Part shown: in pieces, positions 1 through 7,952 of the stretch
Layout: every line of letters begins with the position of its first letter
Position numbering within the stretch: position 1 is the stretch's first letter
Assembly (NCBI RefSeq): GCF_003254705.1
Contig: NZ_QFYR01000005.1
Coordinates: forward strand, 186,001 to 250,000
Direction: 5' to 3'
DNA: 64,000 nt
Source of the DNA: Phenylobacterium deserti
Lineage (GTDB): Bacteria; Pseudomonadota; Alphaproteobacteria; Caulobacterales; Caulobacteraceae
The notes under the pieces: model-generated
The model's database searches: none
Seen by the model: the letters and a program-made list of their open reading frames with translations, nothing else
What the model was told of the DNA's origin: nothing
Translations under genes and position numbers: made by a program

Positions 1-1593
1 CGGTGCGACAATCACGTTCGGATAGTCGGCGCGAATGGACTTGGCCGCGCCTGAAAGAGCCGCGGCGCTGATGTCGATGGGCGCATAGACCGCAACCTGC
101 GGCGCCGCATCCAGGACGATGCGCGTCTTGAGGCTCGCACCGCTGCCGAATTCCACCAGGGCCGCTCCATCAGGGATGACGGCGGCGATGTCCTGCGCCG
201 CGCTACGCAGCAGAGCGAGTTCCGTTCGGGTGGGATAATAGGCCTCCAGCTCACAGATCGCCTCGAACAGGCGCGAGCCTTCGGCATCGTAGAAGTACTT
301 CGGCGGCAGCGCCTTCTGCGGCAGCGACAGTCCTTCCAGCACGTCGTCGCGGAAGGTGCGCCCCTGCGGGACTCCGTCCCTGGCGAGGCGCAGACCGGAG
401 AACATCCAGCGCTGGTGCGGCTGGAAGAAGTTGCGGTAGGTCGCGCGGACATGGCCGGGCGGCGTCACGCAGCAGCCGCCACGCAGCACGAACTGACCAG
501 CCATGAACTTGCCGTTGTACTCGCCCACGGCGCCAGGCGCCGGGCGAAATCCGGGATAAGGACCATAGGCGCTGCGGGTCCACTGCCAGCGAACGTCGAA
601 GATCTGATGCAGGCGCGGATCGGCGGCCGCGTGCTCCCACTCGGCCTCGGTGGGCAGGCGTGCTCCCGACCAGGTGGCGAAGGCGTCGGCTTCAAAGAAG
701 CTGAGATGAGCGACGGGTTGGGCAGGATCCAGCGGACGCAGGCCGTTCAGCGTCATGGCATGCCACCCGCCCTCGCCTTCCTGCCAATAGAGCGGCGCTG
801 TCCAGCCCTCCGCCTGCACGCGGGCCCAGCCTTCCGACAGCCAGAGCTCCGGCCGGCGATAGCCGCCGTCCGCCATGAAGGCGAACCAGTCGGCATTGGT
901 CACAAGCCGGTCCGAGAGGCTGAAGGGCTCCAGCCAGACCTTATGCCGCGGCCCCTCGTTGTCGAACGCAAAGCCCTCGCCGGAATGGCCGATCTCCACG
1001 AGGCCGCCCTCGAAGCCGACAAAGGCGGCGACGCCAGCCTCGTCGACTGACGGCGCGGACCTGGGCGGCGCATAGGCCGGTCGCAGCGGCGACTGGGCGA
1101 AGAGGTGCAGGATGTCCATCAGGATCAGCTCCTGATGCTGCTCCTCGTGGGCCAGACCGAGATCAAGCAGATCGCCCAGACCCTCGTCGCCGGACGATAG
1201 CAGGCGCTGCATGCCGGCGTCGACATGCGCACGATAGGCCATCACGTCGGCCACCGACGGACGGGTCAACAATCCCCGCTGGGGACGCGGCTGCCGCGGC
1301 CCGAGGGCCTCGTAGTAAGAATTGAACAGATAGCCGAACCGCGGGTCGAACGGCTTGTAGCCCGGCAGGTGCGGCGTCAGCAGGAAGGTCTCGAAAAACC
1401 AGGTGACGTGCGCCAGGTGCCACTTGGCCGGACTGGCGTCCGGCATGGACTGGGCGGTCTGGTCCTCCGGCGTGAGGTTGCGCGTCAGCCATTCCGTGCG
1501 GCGTCGAACCGAATTGTAGCGCTCGAACGGGCTGCTCGCGATCTCGTGATCACGATCCGTGTGCGCTTCTTCGGCCGGGTCGAAACGTACCAT
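1..1593 (-). CDS. egtBD: EgtB-EgtD fusion, ergothioneine biosynthesis (partial, runs off the left edge)
   Basis: The frame is open from the ATG at 1593 (GGAGG upstream) to the window edge, 531 codons with no stop. Residues ~12-406 match EgtB, the non-haem iron sulfoxide synthase that joins gamma-glutamylcysteine to hercynine: HLAH at 59-62 and HEEQHQE at 149-155 supply the usual three-His iron site, and the C-terminal FGE-like domain ends with the family-typical FSGLRLARD at 398-406. Six residues later, at about 412, begins EgtD, the SAM-dependent histidine N-alpha-methyltransferase: FRDDVLEGLS, KYFYDAEGSRLFEAI (432-446) and the SAM loop VEFGSGAS (480-487). The two enzymes are usually separate bacterial genes. 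Here the whole pathway core looks like one polypeptide in EgtB-then-EgtD order, the reverse of fungal Egt1. A sequencing error that removed a stop codon is the main alternative; internal re-initiation at a GTG near residue 418 cannot be excluded. Confidence 0.9.
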   Translation of the reverse strand, partial: MVRFDPAEEAHTDRDHEIASSPFERYNSVRRRTEWLTRNLTPEDQTAQSMPDASPAKWHLAHVTWFFETFLLTPHLPGYKPFDPRFGYLFNSYYEALGPRQPRPQRGLLTRPSVADVMAYRAHVDAGMQRLLSSGDEGLGDLLDLGLAHEEQHQELILMDILHLFAQSPLRPAYAPPRSAPSVDEAGVAAFVGFEGGLVEIGHSGEGFAFDNEGPRHKVWLEPFSLSDRLVTNADWFAFMADGGYRRPELWLSEGWARVQAEGWTAPLYWQEGEGGWHAMTLNGLRPLDPAQPVAHLSFFEADAFATWSGARLPTEAEWEHAAADPRLHQIFDVRWQWTRSAYGPYPGFRPAPGAVGEYNGKFMAGQFVLRGGCCVTPPGHVRATYRNFFQPHQRWMFSGLRLARDGVPQGRTFRDDVLEGLSLPQKALPPKYFYDAEGSRLFEAICELEAYYPTRTELALLRSAAQDIAAVIPDGAALVEFGSGASLKTRIVLDAAPQVAVYAPIDISAAALSGAAKSIRADYPNVIVAP

Positions 1594-1716
1594 GAGACGT
1601 CCTCCGCTGCCCCCGCCCGAAGGGGGACATAGCTAAGGCTAATTCCCGCGCGCGCCAACGCCGGTCTTCTGGTCAAGTTTCGGATTCGGTTTGCAGCCAA
1701 GCTAGCAACCGCGGCC

Positions 1717-1741
1717 GGAACGGATGGTGTAGGGCTGCGTT
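1717..1741 (+). promoter_or_regulatory. EcfG-type promoter upstream of ecfG
   Basis: GGAAC (1717-1721) and CGTT (1738-1741) are separated by exactly 16 bases, the published consensus for alphaproteobacterial EcfG/SigT general-stress promoters. It lies 60 bp before the sigma factor's ATG, so it probably gives positive autoregulation. Confidence 0.75.
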
Positions 1742-1801
1742 AGTCCGGCGCCGGAGAGGTAAGGGTTAAGGGCTCTGTAACCGGAGCCGAACGAGGGCAG
1801 C

Positions 1802-2341
1802 ATGACGGCGACGGCCAGCTGGCGGGACGAAGTCGTCGGACTCATTCCAGCGCTCCGGGCATTTGCCTGGTCGCTTAGTCACAATGGGTCCGACGCAGAC
1901 GACCTGGTTCAGGACACGCTGATCAAGGCGTGGACCAACAAGGACAAATTCGAGCCTGGCACCAACCTGCGGGCCTGGCTTTTCACCATTCTGCGGAACA
2001 CCTACTACACCAACGTGCTGCGACGCCGACGCGAAGTCCGCGACGAGCAGGGCGAGTACGCCGGCACGTTGAAGGCCCCGCCGACACAGGACTGGAGCGT
2101 CGCCATGCGGTCGCTGCAAGTGGCCCTGCAGCAGCTGCCGGACGAGCACCGCGAGGCGCTGATTCTGGTGGGCGCCGCAGGTCTGTCCTACGAGGAAGCC
2201 GCCGAGATCTGCGGCTGCGCCCTGGGCACCATAAAGAGCCGGGTGAACCGCGCCCGCGCGCGTCTGTTGAAGATCATGGATGCGGAAGACGCCAACGACG
2301 TGATGGCGCTCGAGAACATGACGGTGGCCGGTCGGGCCTGA
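1802..2341 (+). CDS. ecfG: ECF sigma factor, EcfG/SigT-type (general stress response)
   Basis: 179 aa, starting at the ATG behind GAGGGCAGC. Region 2 is clear near residues 18-60 (ADDLVQDTLIKAW, then LRAWLFTILRNTYY), and region 4 near 110-155 (LPDEHREALILVGAAGLSYEEA, then GTIKSRVNRARARL). The size and motifs fit group ECF15 (EcfG), the sigma factor that drives the alphaproteobacterial general stress response and is released when the PhyR response regulator sequesters the anti-sigma factor NepR. The assignment is strengthened by a NepR-like gene 4 bp downstream on the other strand and by a perfect EcfG-type promoter upstream. phyR is not visible here, whereas in Caulobacter phyR, nepR and sigT are adjacent. 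Confidence 0.88.
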   Translation: MTATASWRDEVVGLIPALRAFAWSLSHNGSDADDLVQDTLIKAWTNKDKFEPGTNLRAWLFTILRNTYYTNVLRRRREVRDEQGEYAGTLKAPPTQDWSVAMRSLQVALQQLPDEHREALILVGAAGLSYEEAAEICGCALGTIKSRVNRARARLLKIMDAEDANDVMALENMTVAGRA

Positions 2342-2345
2342 GCGG

Positions 2346-2510
2346 TCAGCCGCTCTTTTTGAGGCGCTGCTCGTCCGGACCGTCGTCCAGCTGCTCGACC
2401 ACCGAGCGCAGGGTGCTGGGCACGGGGCGGTTCTGCAGGGACCGGAACATGTCCTTCAGCGCCTTGTCGAGCGCAGGCAGCTTGTCGTCGCGTGTGTGGT
2501 TGCGCGTCAT
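2346..2510 (-). CDS. nepR: NepR-like anti-sigma factor
   Basis: A 54-residue protein convergent with the sigma gene, the two stop codons being 4 bp apart. The central stretch LKDMFRSLQNRPVPSTLRSV followed by VEQLDD matches the NepR core, two short helices around a PVP turn that hold EcfG and are captured by phosphorylated PhyR. NepR is usually about 50-65 aa. The usual arrangement is nepR and ecfG co-directional, so the convergent layout is atypical; overlapping 3' ends could give antisense effects. I see no EcfG-type promoter on this strand upstream of the ATG at 2510. Confidence 0.72.
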   Translation of the reverse strand: MTRNHTRDDKLPALDKALKDMFRSLQNRPVPSTLRSVVEQLDDGPDEQRLKKSG

Positions 2511-2672
2511 GCGTCCGACCCCAAGGCAGAGCTCACTATAACTCGAAACCCCCTGTGGGTGAATTGGGCCGCGCCCGCAACCGGCTCAAGGGGTCCTGCG
2601 ACACCACGGAACGCGATAGGAGGTTAAGGAATTGACCGGTCCGACACTCCCCAAAACAAGGAGCGGAGGATC

Positions 2673-3794
2673 ATGGCCAATCGCGACGACTATCGAGGTT
2701 ACCGCGGCGAGCGCCCCGAAACCGGGCGTCAGGATCGCGGACGTGACGACTGGGGCTGGAGCGGCGGACGCGACCAGCGCGGCGGACAGAGCAGCGGACA
2801 AGGCGGCGAGCGTCGCTCGTTCGGCGACGAAGGTCGCTTCAACTCCGACCAGGCTCGCTATGGCGAAGGCTCCCGCGGGGGCCGCGGCGAAGGCGAGATG
2901 GAGCCCTGGCGCCGGGAGCGCTACGGCTCGCGGTTCGATCAGGACCGGGTGAACTACGGCTCCGGCTACGACCGCGAGCGGCAGGAATACGGACGTGGGA
3001 CGCAGGACGAGCGCGGCCGCACTGGCGGCAACCGCGCATCGGAGTCCTACGGCGGCGGCTACGGCGGCCAGGAGTACGGCATGGAAGGCCAGGGCTTCCG
3101 CGACCGCAACTCGGGTGAAGGCCGCACCTATGGCGGCGGTCGCACCGAGCAGCGGGACTGGGGAAACCAGGGCCGCGAACGCTGGCGCGAAGGTCAGGGC
3201 GGTCCCTATGGCGACCTGGAGCTGAACGCCCGCAACAGCGGCATCCAGGAGTTCGGCGCCCCGCACGACTACGCCTATCACCCCAAGGGCAACGAGTTCG
3301 ATCCGGACTACAACCGCTGGCGCGATGAGCAGCTGGCCAGCCACGACCGCGACTATCAGGAGTGGCGCCGGCACCAGCACGAGCAGTACGACAACGAGTA
3401 CCGCCAGTACCGCGCCCAGCGCCGGGACAACTTCGGCACCAGCTTCCAGACCTGGCGCACGCAGCGCACCATGACCCAGGGCGTGGAAAACAACTCCGTC
3501 GCGCCCGGCATGGCGCACGACTCGACCACCGACGTGACCGGCGGCGGCATCGGCGCCGATGCGGGCAAGCCCACGGGCGCACTGGAAGGCCTGGGCGGGC
3601 TGACCCCGAGCTCGACACTGACCCAAACCGGCGGCGGCCATAAGCCGACGGCGCAGGGCTCGTCCACAGGCGACAAGACGCCGGAGTTCGGCCGCGAACC
3701 GACCCAGGTGCAGTCGGCTTCCGACGGCGCCAGCGGCCGCGCGCGGGACCTGACGAACCGCGACGACGACAAGAACGACAAGACCAAGTCGTAA
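2673..3794 (+). CDS. Low-complexity Gly/Arg/Asp-rich protein with charged, aromatic C-terminal segment
   Basis: 373 aa, ATG preceded by GGAGCGGAGG. Residues 1-185 are a Gly/Arg/Asp/Tyr/Gln-rich low-complexity tract without hydrophobic segments. Residues ~205-255 form a distinct Trp/Tyr-rich, charged, probably helical segment with repeated spacing (DYNRWRDEQLASHDRDYQEW, then RRHQHEQYDNEYRQYRAQ). The remaining ~120 aa are a Gly/Thr/Ser-rich tail that includes TDVTGGGIGADAGKP. There is no signal peptide, so it is probably cytoplasmic. The composition resembles disordered stress-associated proteins; no enzymatic motif is seen. It follows the ecfG/nepR pair, which may hint at stress expression, but GGAAC at 2608 lacks a matching -10. 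Function unknown. Confidence 0.75.
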   Translation: MANRDDYRGYRGERPETGRQDRGRDDWGWSGGRDQRGGQSSGQGGERRSFGDEGRFNSDQARYGEGSRGGRGEGEMEPWRRERYGSRFDQDRVNYGSGYDRERQEYGRGTQDERGRTGGNRASESYGGGYGGQEYGMEGQGFRDRNSGEGRTYGGGRTEQRDWGNQGRERWREGQGGPYGDLELNARNSGIQEFGAPHDYAYHPKGNEFDPDYNRWRDEQLASHDRDYQEWRRHQHEQYDNEYRQYRAQRRDNFGTSFQTWRTQRTMTQGVENNSVAPGMAHDSTTDVTGGGIGADAGKPTGALEGLGGLTPSSTLTQTGGGHKPTAQGSSTGDKTPEFGREPTQVQSASDGASGRARDLTNRDDDKNDKTKS

Positions 3795-3817
3795 GCCTCG
3801 TCGATCCGACCAACGAA

Positions 3818-3855
3818 AAGGGCTCCGGCGGGACACCGCCGGAGCCCTTCTTCTT
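3818..3855. terminator. Bidirectional intrinsic terminator
   Basis: A 14-bp perfect stem (3818-3831 with 3836-3849), loop GACA, followed by TTCTTCTT on the plus strand and preceded by AAAA, so it can serve both the plus-strand gene ending at 3794 and the minus-strand gene ending at 3872. Confidence 0.85.
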
Positions 3856-3871
3856 GGCGGAGAGCCCTGCC

Positions 3872-5965
3872 CTATTCGGCAGCGTGGCGCAGGCCAGCCT
3901 CCTCCGAAGGCTCCAGGGCGCACGCGCTGCGGCCTGCGGACACCAGCCGCCAGCCTGCCACGGCGCGACGGGCGGCGTTCTCCAGACCCGGCAGGGTCAG
4001 AGCAAGACCGCCTGCGGCCTGCGGCTCGGCGCTTGGCTGAGCGCGCCCGATATGCGGCACGACCACCGGCTCGACCTTGTAGATGTCCAGGCCGGCCTCG
4101 CCCGCGATGTAGGTTGCAAGCTCGGCCCAGGTGGAGCTCTGCGGCGGCGCCAGACGGAAGCGGCCCGACTTGCCGTCCACCAGCAGGTCGAGAACGGCGT
4201 GCACCGCATCGGGCAGATAGCCGGCCGGGGCGGTGCGGTTGGCCGCAGCGCGGAACACCCCGCCGCCCTCCACGGTCTCCACAACGTGCCGCGCGAACTC
4301 GTGCAGGTCGTGGCGGCCGATGAGCTCGGGCGTTTGCAGGACGATCTCGTTGGCGGCAGGCTCCCGATCGGCGCCGCCGCCCCAGGTGACCAACGGCAGA
4401 CCACGGTCCTGGGCGAGACGCGCCACCTGCGCTCCAGCCGGTCGCGAGCCGGCCAGATTGATGACAGCCCAGGGCTGCGCTTCTGAGATCAGGCGCGCCA
4501 TCTCCTCGCCCACGTCCTCAGCGCAGGCGCTTACGCGCAGATCGACGTGCGGCAGATTCCGAAGCGCCAGAGCGTCCCGGATCGCCTCGGCGGTGGGGCA
4601 GCCGGCGCCTGCAATCAGAATCGGCCGGGCGGCGGCGCCATTCACATCGACCAGCGGGGTTCGCGGGCACGGCTCTTCCAGCGAGAGCGCCTGCTCGAAG
4701 AAGCGATCCTCACGCCGCCACCAGCCCGCGCCGCCGAGCACGGGCGCTTGCGGCGCACCGCCGTGGGCCAAGGTCTTCAGCAGATCGACCATGGTGGTGG
4801 GCTGCGGCTCGCCGGAGCGCAGGTCGAAGATGCCCACCTCGTAATGTCCGGCCTCCTCGGTCAGCAGACGGTTCCAGTCGTAGGAGCCGAGCAGCCCCCA
4901 GGCTGTGACGGCCAGGACCGGGACACCTTCCGCACGGACCGCTTCGACGCTGCGCCAGACTTCCTCGAACCATCGCATCTGCTCTTCGCGGGTGCAGCCG
5001 TTGTGGCATTCGGTGACGGCGATCTGACGGCCATAACGCTCATAGGTCTGCTTGAGCAGGGTCCCGATCCCGAGGGGACCTTCGCGGACCGTTCGCAGGG
5101 CCTCGATGTTGACGTAGGGACCGGGGCCGTCGCCGCCACGCAGGCTGTCCGGATAAAGCTCGACCCGATGGTCCAGCAGTCGCTCGCTGGACAGGTAGTG
5201 GTTCACGCCAAGGACGTCGGGCGGGCAAGGATCGTCCGCGATAGCGCGCAGGCGCTCCTCCAGTCCCCAGGCCGCGATCCGCGCGAACAATGGGTGATCC
5301 GGCGTGACCATCCCGCACAGCAGGTCCCAGGTGATCCAGCGGCGGGCGTTCTCGTAGTCCGCCTGCGCGCGCATGGGCGCTGTCGCGTGGCAGTAGCCGA
5401 GGTCCTCCGTCTGGATCAGTCGCGCCTTCGGATTGAGGGCCCGGATCTCGCGCATGGACAGGCGCGTGGCGTCGACCTGGTTCAGGAGGGCGCGCCAGAA
5501 CGCCCCTTCATTTCGGGTGTGCGGGTACCAGAGGCCATAGAGCGCGCTGAAGCGGGCCGTGGTCAGCGGCTCGTTCACCGGCGTCCAGTCCTCGACCCAC
5601 GGAAAACGCTCGGCGGTTGCACGGGCGTGCATAGCCAACCCGGGTGCGAAGCCCTCGTCGTCTATGAGGCTGGTGTAACGGGGGCCGCTGCCGTGGTGGG
5701 TCAGGCCGACGATCGGCCGCATTCCGAGCCCCAGGATGTGCGGCAGGCGTTCCTCGGCCCAGGTGAAATCCTGGGCGTCAGGCCGCTCGGGCGCGACCTT
5801 TTCCCAAAGAACAGGATAGCGGAGGGATTTCAGGCCCAGATCAGCAAACAGGTCCAGATCGGACAGGCGATCCTGGTGTCCGGAAATCACCGATTGATCC
5901 AAGTAACGGCTGCGCACGCGATTGACCGTGCACTCGTGGCCGCCCCACAGCTCCAAACGCCTCAC
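3872..5965 (-). CDS. GH1-like glycosidase fused to RmlD-like sugar-nucleotide-binding domain
   Basis: 697 aa, GTG start. Residues ~1-400 have a family-1 (clan GH-A) glycosidase pattern: TPVNEP puts the acid/base Glu at 132, and VTECHNG places the nucleophile Glu at 319 in the position of the family's TENG motif. A linker containing WWRRED leads at about 448 to a second domain beginning PILIAGAGCPTAEAI, a Rossmann-type dinucleotide-binding loop like RmlD/NAD-dependent epimerases; later RPAGYLPDAVHAVLD-type segments (here APAGYLPDAVHAVLD) fit that family. No signal peptide, so it acts in the cytoplasm. It is downstream of a GH43-like gene on the same strand (141 bp gap), suggesting joint handling of one oligosaccharide or surface glycan. 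The epimerase-like part lacks an obvious YxxxK, so it may bind sugars rather than catalyse. Confidence 0.8.
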   Translation of the reverse strand: MRRLELWGGHECTVNRVRSRYLDQSVISGHQDRLSDLDLFADLGLKSLRYPVLWEKVAPERPDAQDFTWAEERLPHILGLGMRPIVGLTHHGSGPRYTSLIDDEGFAPGLAMHARATAERFPWVEDWTPVNEPLTTARFSALYGLWYPHTRNEGAFWRALLNQVDATRLSMREIRALNPKARLIQTEDLGYCHATAPMRAQADYENARRWITWDLLCGMVTPDHPLFARIAAWGLEERLRAIADDPCPPDVLGVNHYLSSERLLDHRVELYPDSLRGGDGPGPYVNIEALRTVREGPLGIGTLLKQTYERYGRQIAVTECHNGCTREEQMRWFEEVWRSVEAVRAEGVPVLAVTAWGLLGSYDWNRLLTEEAGHYEVGIFDLRSGEPQPTTMVDLLKTLAHGGAPQAPVLGGAGWWRREDRFFEQALSLEEPCPRTPLVDVNGAAARPILIAGAGCPTAEAIRDALALRNLPHVDLRVSACAEDVGEEMARLISEAQPWAVINLAGSRPAGAQVARLAQDRGLPLVTWGGGADREPAANEIVLQTPELIGRHDLHEFARHVVETVEGGGVFRAAANRTAPAGYLPDAVHAVLDLLVDGKSGRFRLAPPQSSTWAELATYIAGEAGLDIYKVEPVVVPHIGRAQPSAEPQAAGGLALTLPGLENAARRAVAGWRLVSAGRSACALEPSEEAGLRHAAE

Positions 5966-6106
5966 CTACTCACCTCAGCCAAGCGCCGCTGCTTCCGGAG
6001 CGGCCGGAAAGATTTGCTGGAGAAGCCCCGGCTTCCTTGCCCTGTTCCTGGCCCTTTCAGTTGTTGGTTTGGATCACTTCTGCGCCAAGAAGAGGAACCT
6101 GCAGTG

Positions 6107-7543
6107 TCAGGTCGCTGACAGAACCGCCATGGCCGGGTCGAGGCGAACCACCCCAGCTTCGAAGCTGAGCGGCGCGGCCAGCAGCGCGCGGAAGGCCTTG
6201 TAGCCGGCCTCGCCCGGGCGGAAGGCGTGCAGGAAGATGTGGTGGCGCCCGTCCGGACCCATCGCCACGGAAGGGTGGCCCGGTCCCCACCAAGCCTGCG
6301 TTGAACTGAGGAACACCTCCGACGCCTTGCGATAAGGGCCGGTCGGCCGATCCGCCACCGCCGTCCCGATGCCGTAGTGCGAGGTGGAGAAGTCGTTGCC
6401 AGCGTAGAGCAGGTGATATCGGCCGTTCTGCCGGGTGATCCAGACGCCTTCGATCAGGTGCGCCTCCCAGGGCTGATCGTTCTGCAGGATCACCACCGGC
6501 TCGCCGAGCAGGCGCCGACCGTCCGGAGACAGGGCCTGAGCATAGATGCGCGTCTTCAGGGCCCGCAGGATCACCGACAAGTCCATCGCCTCGGCGCCCG
6601 TCGCCCGGGCTTGAAGCTGCTCGAGCCGCGCCTCGAAGCCTTGGAAGTCGGCAGTCGCCGCCTCGATCAGAGGCTGAAGCAGGAAGAACTGCTCCATCGG
6701 CTCGCGATGCGCCGTCCACGGCCAAAGGGTGAGGGCGAGGGACGCGGTCCGAAGGTCCTGCGGCTCTGTGAACAGGGCCGCTGTCCACTCGGGCCGGCGA
6801 GCCAGAAGATCGGCCAGGGCCCGCGGCCAGACGCCGTTGTCATCCTTCTTCCAAACCAGCCAAGGCGCGCCTGCCTCGTCGACGAGGATGTGGGAATCGA
6901 TGACATCGCCGGTCACGAGAGGCGCGTCGTCAGGCGTGAAAGGGCCATCGGGACTGGAGGCGCGCGCCAAGCCGACCGCCAGCGAGCGGTCATGGCTTCG
7001 GGCGGTGAAGCAGACCCACCACTCCGAGCCGACGCGGTGAAGTTCCGGAGCCCAGAAGTCCGCGCGGTTGGGTCCGGTTAGCGTCCAGGCGGGCGTCCGC
7101 CCTTCCGGGAAGACGAAACCCGTCAGGCTCCAGGTCCGCAGGTCCCGCGAAGCCAGGATGGGGAACGCGTCCGGCGCGTCGTTCGAGGTGACCAGCAGGC
7201 GCCAATCCCCCTCCCCGACCTGCACGACGCAAGGATCGCCGTAGCCGTAAAGGATGCGGGGCGACACAGGTGCAGTGAGCAGCGGCGTCAGGGCCGGCGC
7301 GGTCCCCTCCGCCGGCGGCGGCTGGCGCGCGTGGGGCAGCCGAGTCCCGACATCGCGCGCCAATTGCTCGAACAGGTCCAGATAGTCCGGCTGCTCGGCC
7401 CGGGCGAGCACATAGCGACGTACGGGCGCCCCTGCGGCGGCGATCTGGAACACCCGCGAAGGTCCAGCCTCGATGGTTACGGCAAAGGCGGTGGGGGCGC
7501 CGGCCGGCGAGGCGAGATGGATGGGCGAGACCGCCTGGCTCAT
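6107..7543 (-). CDS. GH43-type five-bladed beta-propeller glycosidase
   Basis: 478 aa. Five-bladed propeller signatures of clan GH-F: GYGDPCVV (catalytic base Asp candidate), DFWAPELH, the internal pair SHILVDEAGAPWLVWKK, and WEAHLIEGVW, whose Glu is the likely general acid. The C-terminal blade carries YRKASEVF and GPGHPS, again typical of GH43. Members release arabinose or xylose units from side chains. There is no N-terminal signal peptide, consistent with the neighbouring GH1-like protein also being cytoplasmic. The first ~85 residues (before RILYGYGD) are an extra N-terminal segment of unknown role. Substrate cannot be read from the sequence. Confidence 0.78.
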   Translation of the reverse strand: MSQAVSPIHLASPAGAPTAFAVTIEAGPSRVFQIAAAGAPVRRYVLARAEQPDYLDLFEQLARDVGTRLPHARQPPPAEGTAPALTPLLTAPVSPRILYGYGDPCVVQVGEGDWRLLVTSNDAPDAFPILASRDLRTWSLTGFVFPEGRTPAWTLTGPNRADFWAPELHRVGSEWWVCFTARSHDRSLAVGLARASSPDGPFTPDDAPLVTGDVIDSHILVDEAGAPWLVWKKDDNGVWPRALADLLARRPEWTAALFTEPQDLRTASLALTLWPWTAHREPMEQFFLLQPLIEAATADFQGFEARLEQLQARATGAEAMDLSVILRALKTRIYAQALSPDGRRLLGEPVVILQNDQPWEAHLIEGVWITRQNGRYHLLYAGNDFSTSHYGIGTAVADRPTGPYRKASEVFLSSTQAWWGPGHPSVAMGPDGRHHIFLHAFRPGEAGYKAFRALLAAPLSFEAGVVRLDPAMAVLSAT

Positions 7544-7575
7544 GGGGAACGGCTCCTTGCTGATGCCTAACGCTC

Positions 7576-7600
7576 GGAACAGGCCTGCGCTCTCGCAGTT
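7576..7600 (+). promoter_or_regulatory. Possible EcfG-type promoter (one mismatch)
   Basis: GGAAC at 7576-7580 and AGTT at 7597-7600 with a 16-base spacer; the consensus -10 would be CGTT or GGTT. It lies 25 bp before the 71-residue gene starting at 7625. Confidence 0.4.
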
Positions 7601-7624
7601 GCTTGTGCGAACAAGGAGACCGTC

Positions 7625-7840
7625 ATGTCGGGTCAGGCCAACCCTCCGATCGGCGGCGGCACGAACAGCCGCTCCCTCAACGACACCGTCGCCGAGACCG
7701 GCCCGGGCGTTCCCACGGACGCTGTCGGACCCGGCCAGCTCAGCGTGCCCGAACAGCTGGAGCTGTCCGAGGGTCCGGAAGCCGAGGCGATGGCGGCCAA
7801 GCTGCAGCGCGAAGCGAGCCGATTCCAGGGCGAGCCCTAG
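7625..7840 (+). CDS. Small acidic hypothetical protein (71 aa), possibly stress-induced
   Basis: Starts at the ATG at 7625 behind AAGGAG (7613-7618). The protein is rich in Pro, Gly, Glu and Ser in its first half (GQANPPIGGGTN) and ends in an acidic amphipathic stretch (EAEAMAAKLQREASRFQGEP). No signal peptide, transmembrane segment or known motif. It sits divergently from the GH43 gene, with an EcfG-like promoter just upstream, so it may belong to the general stress regulon. I do not recognise the family. Confidence 0.65.
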   Translation: MSGQANPPIGGGTNSRSLNDTVAETGPGVPTDAVGPGQLSVPEQLELSEGPEAEAMAAKLQREASRFQGEP

Positions 7841-7952
7841 ACGCCCCGCGCCAGAACGGCGTCACGGGCGAGCGGGCAGGCCGCCGCCGTGTCGACGTGG
7901 AAATATTCCCGCCGCAATGCTGGGCCCTGATAGGGTCATAGGAGTGACATCC

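Noticed and set aside
2608-2632. EcfG promoter before the low-complexity gene
   Set aside because: GGAAC is present but no CGTT/GGTT at 16-17 bases.
2586-3923. A 445-codon minus-strand open frame across the low-complexity gene
   Set aside because: It is the antisense of a GC-rich repeat-like gene; its Val/Ala/Leu-rich product and lack of start signals indicate a shadow frame.
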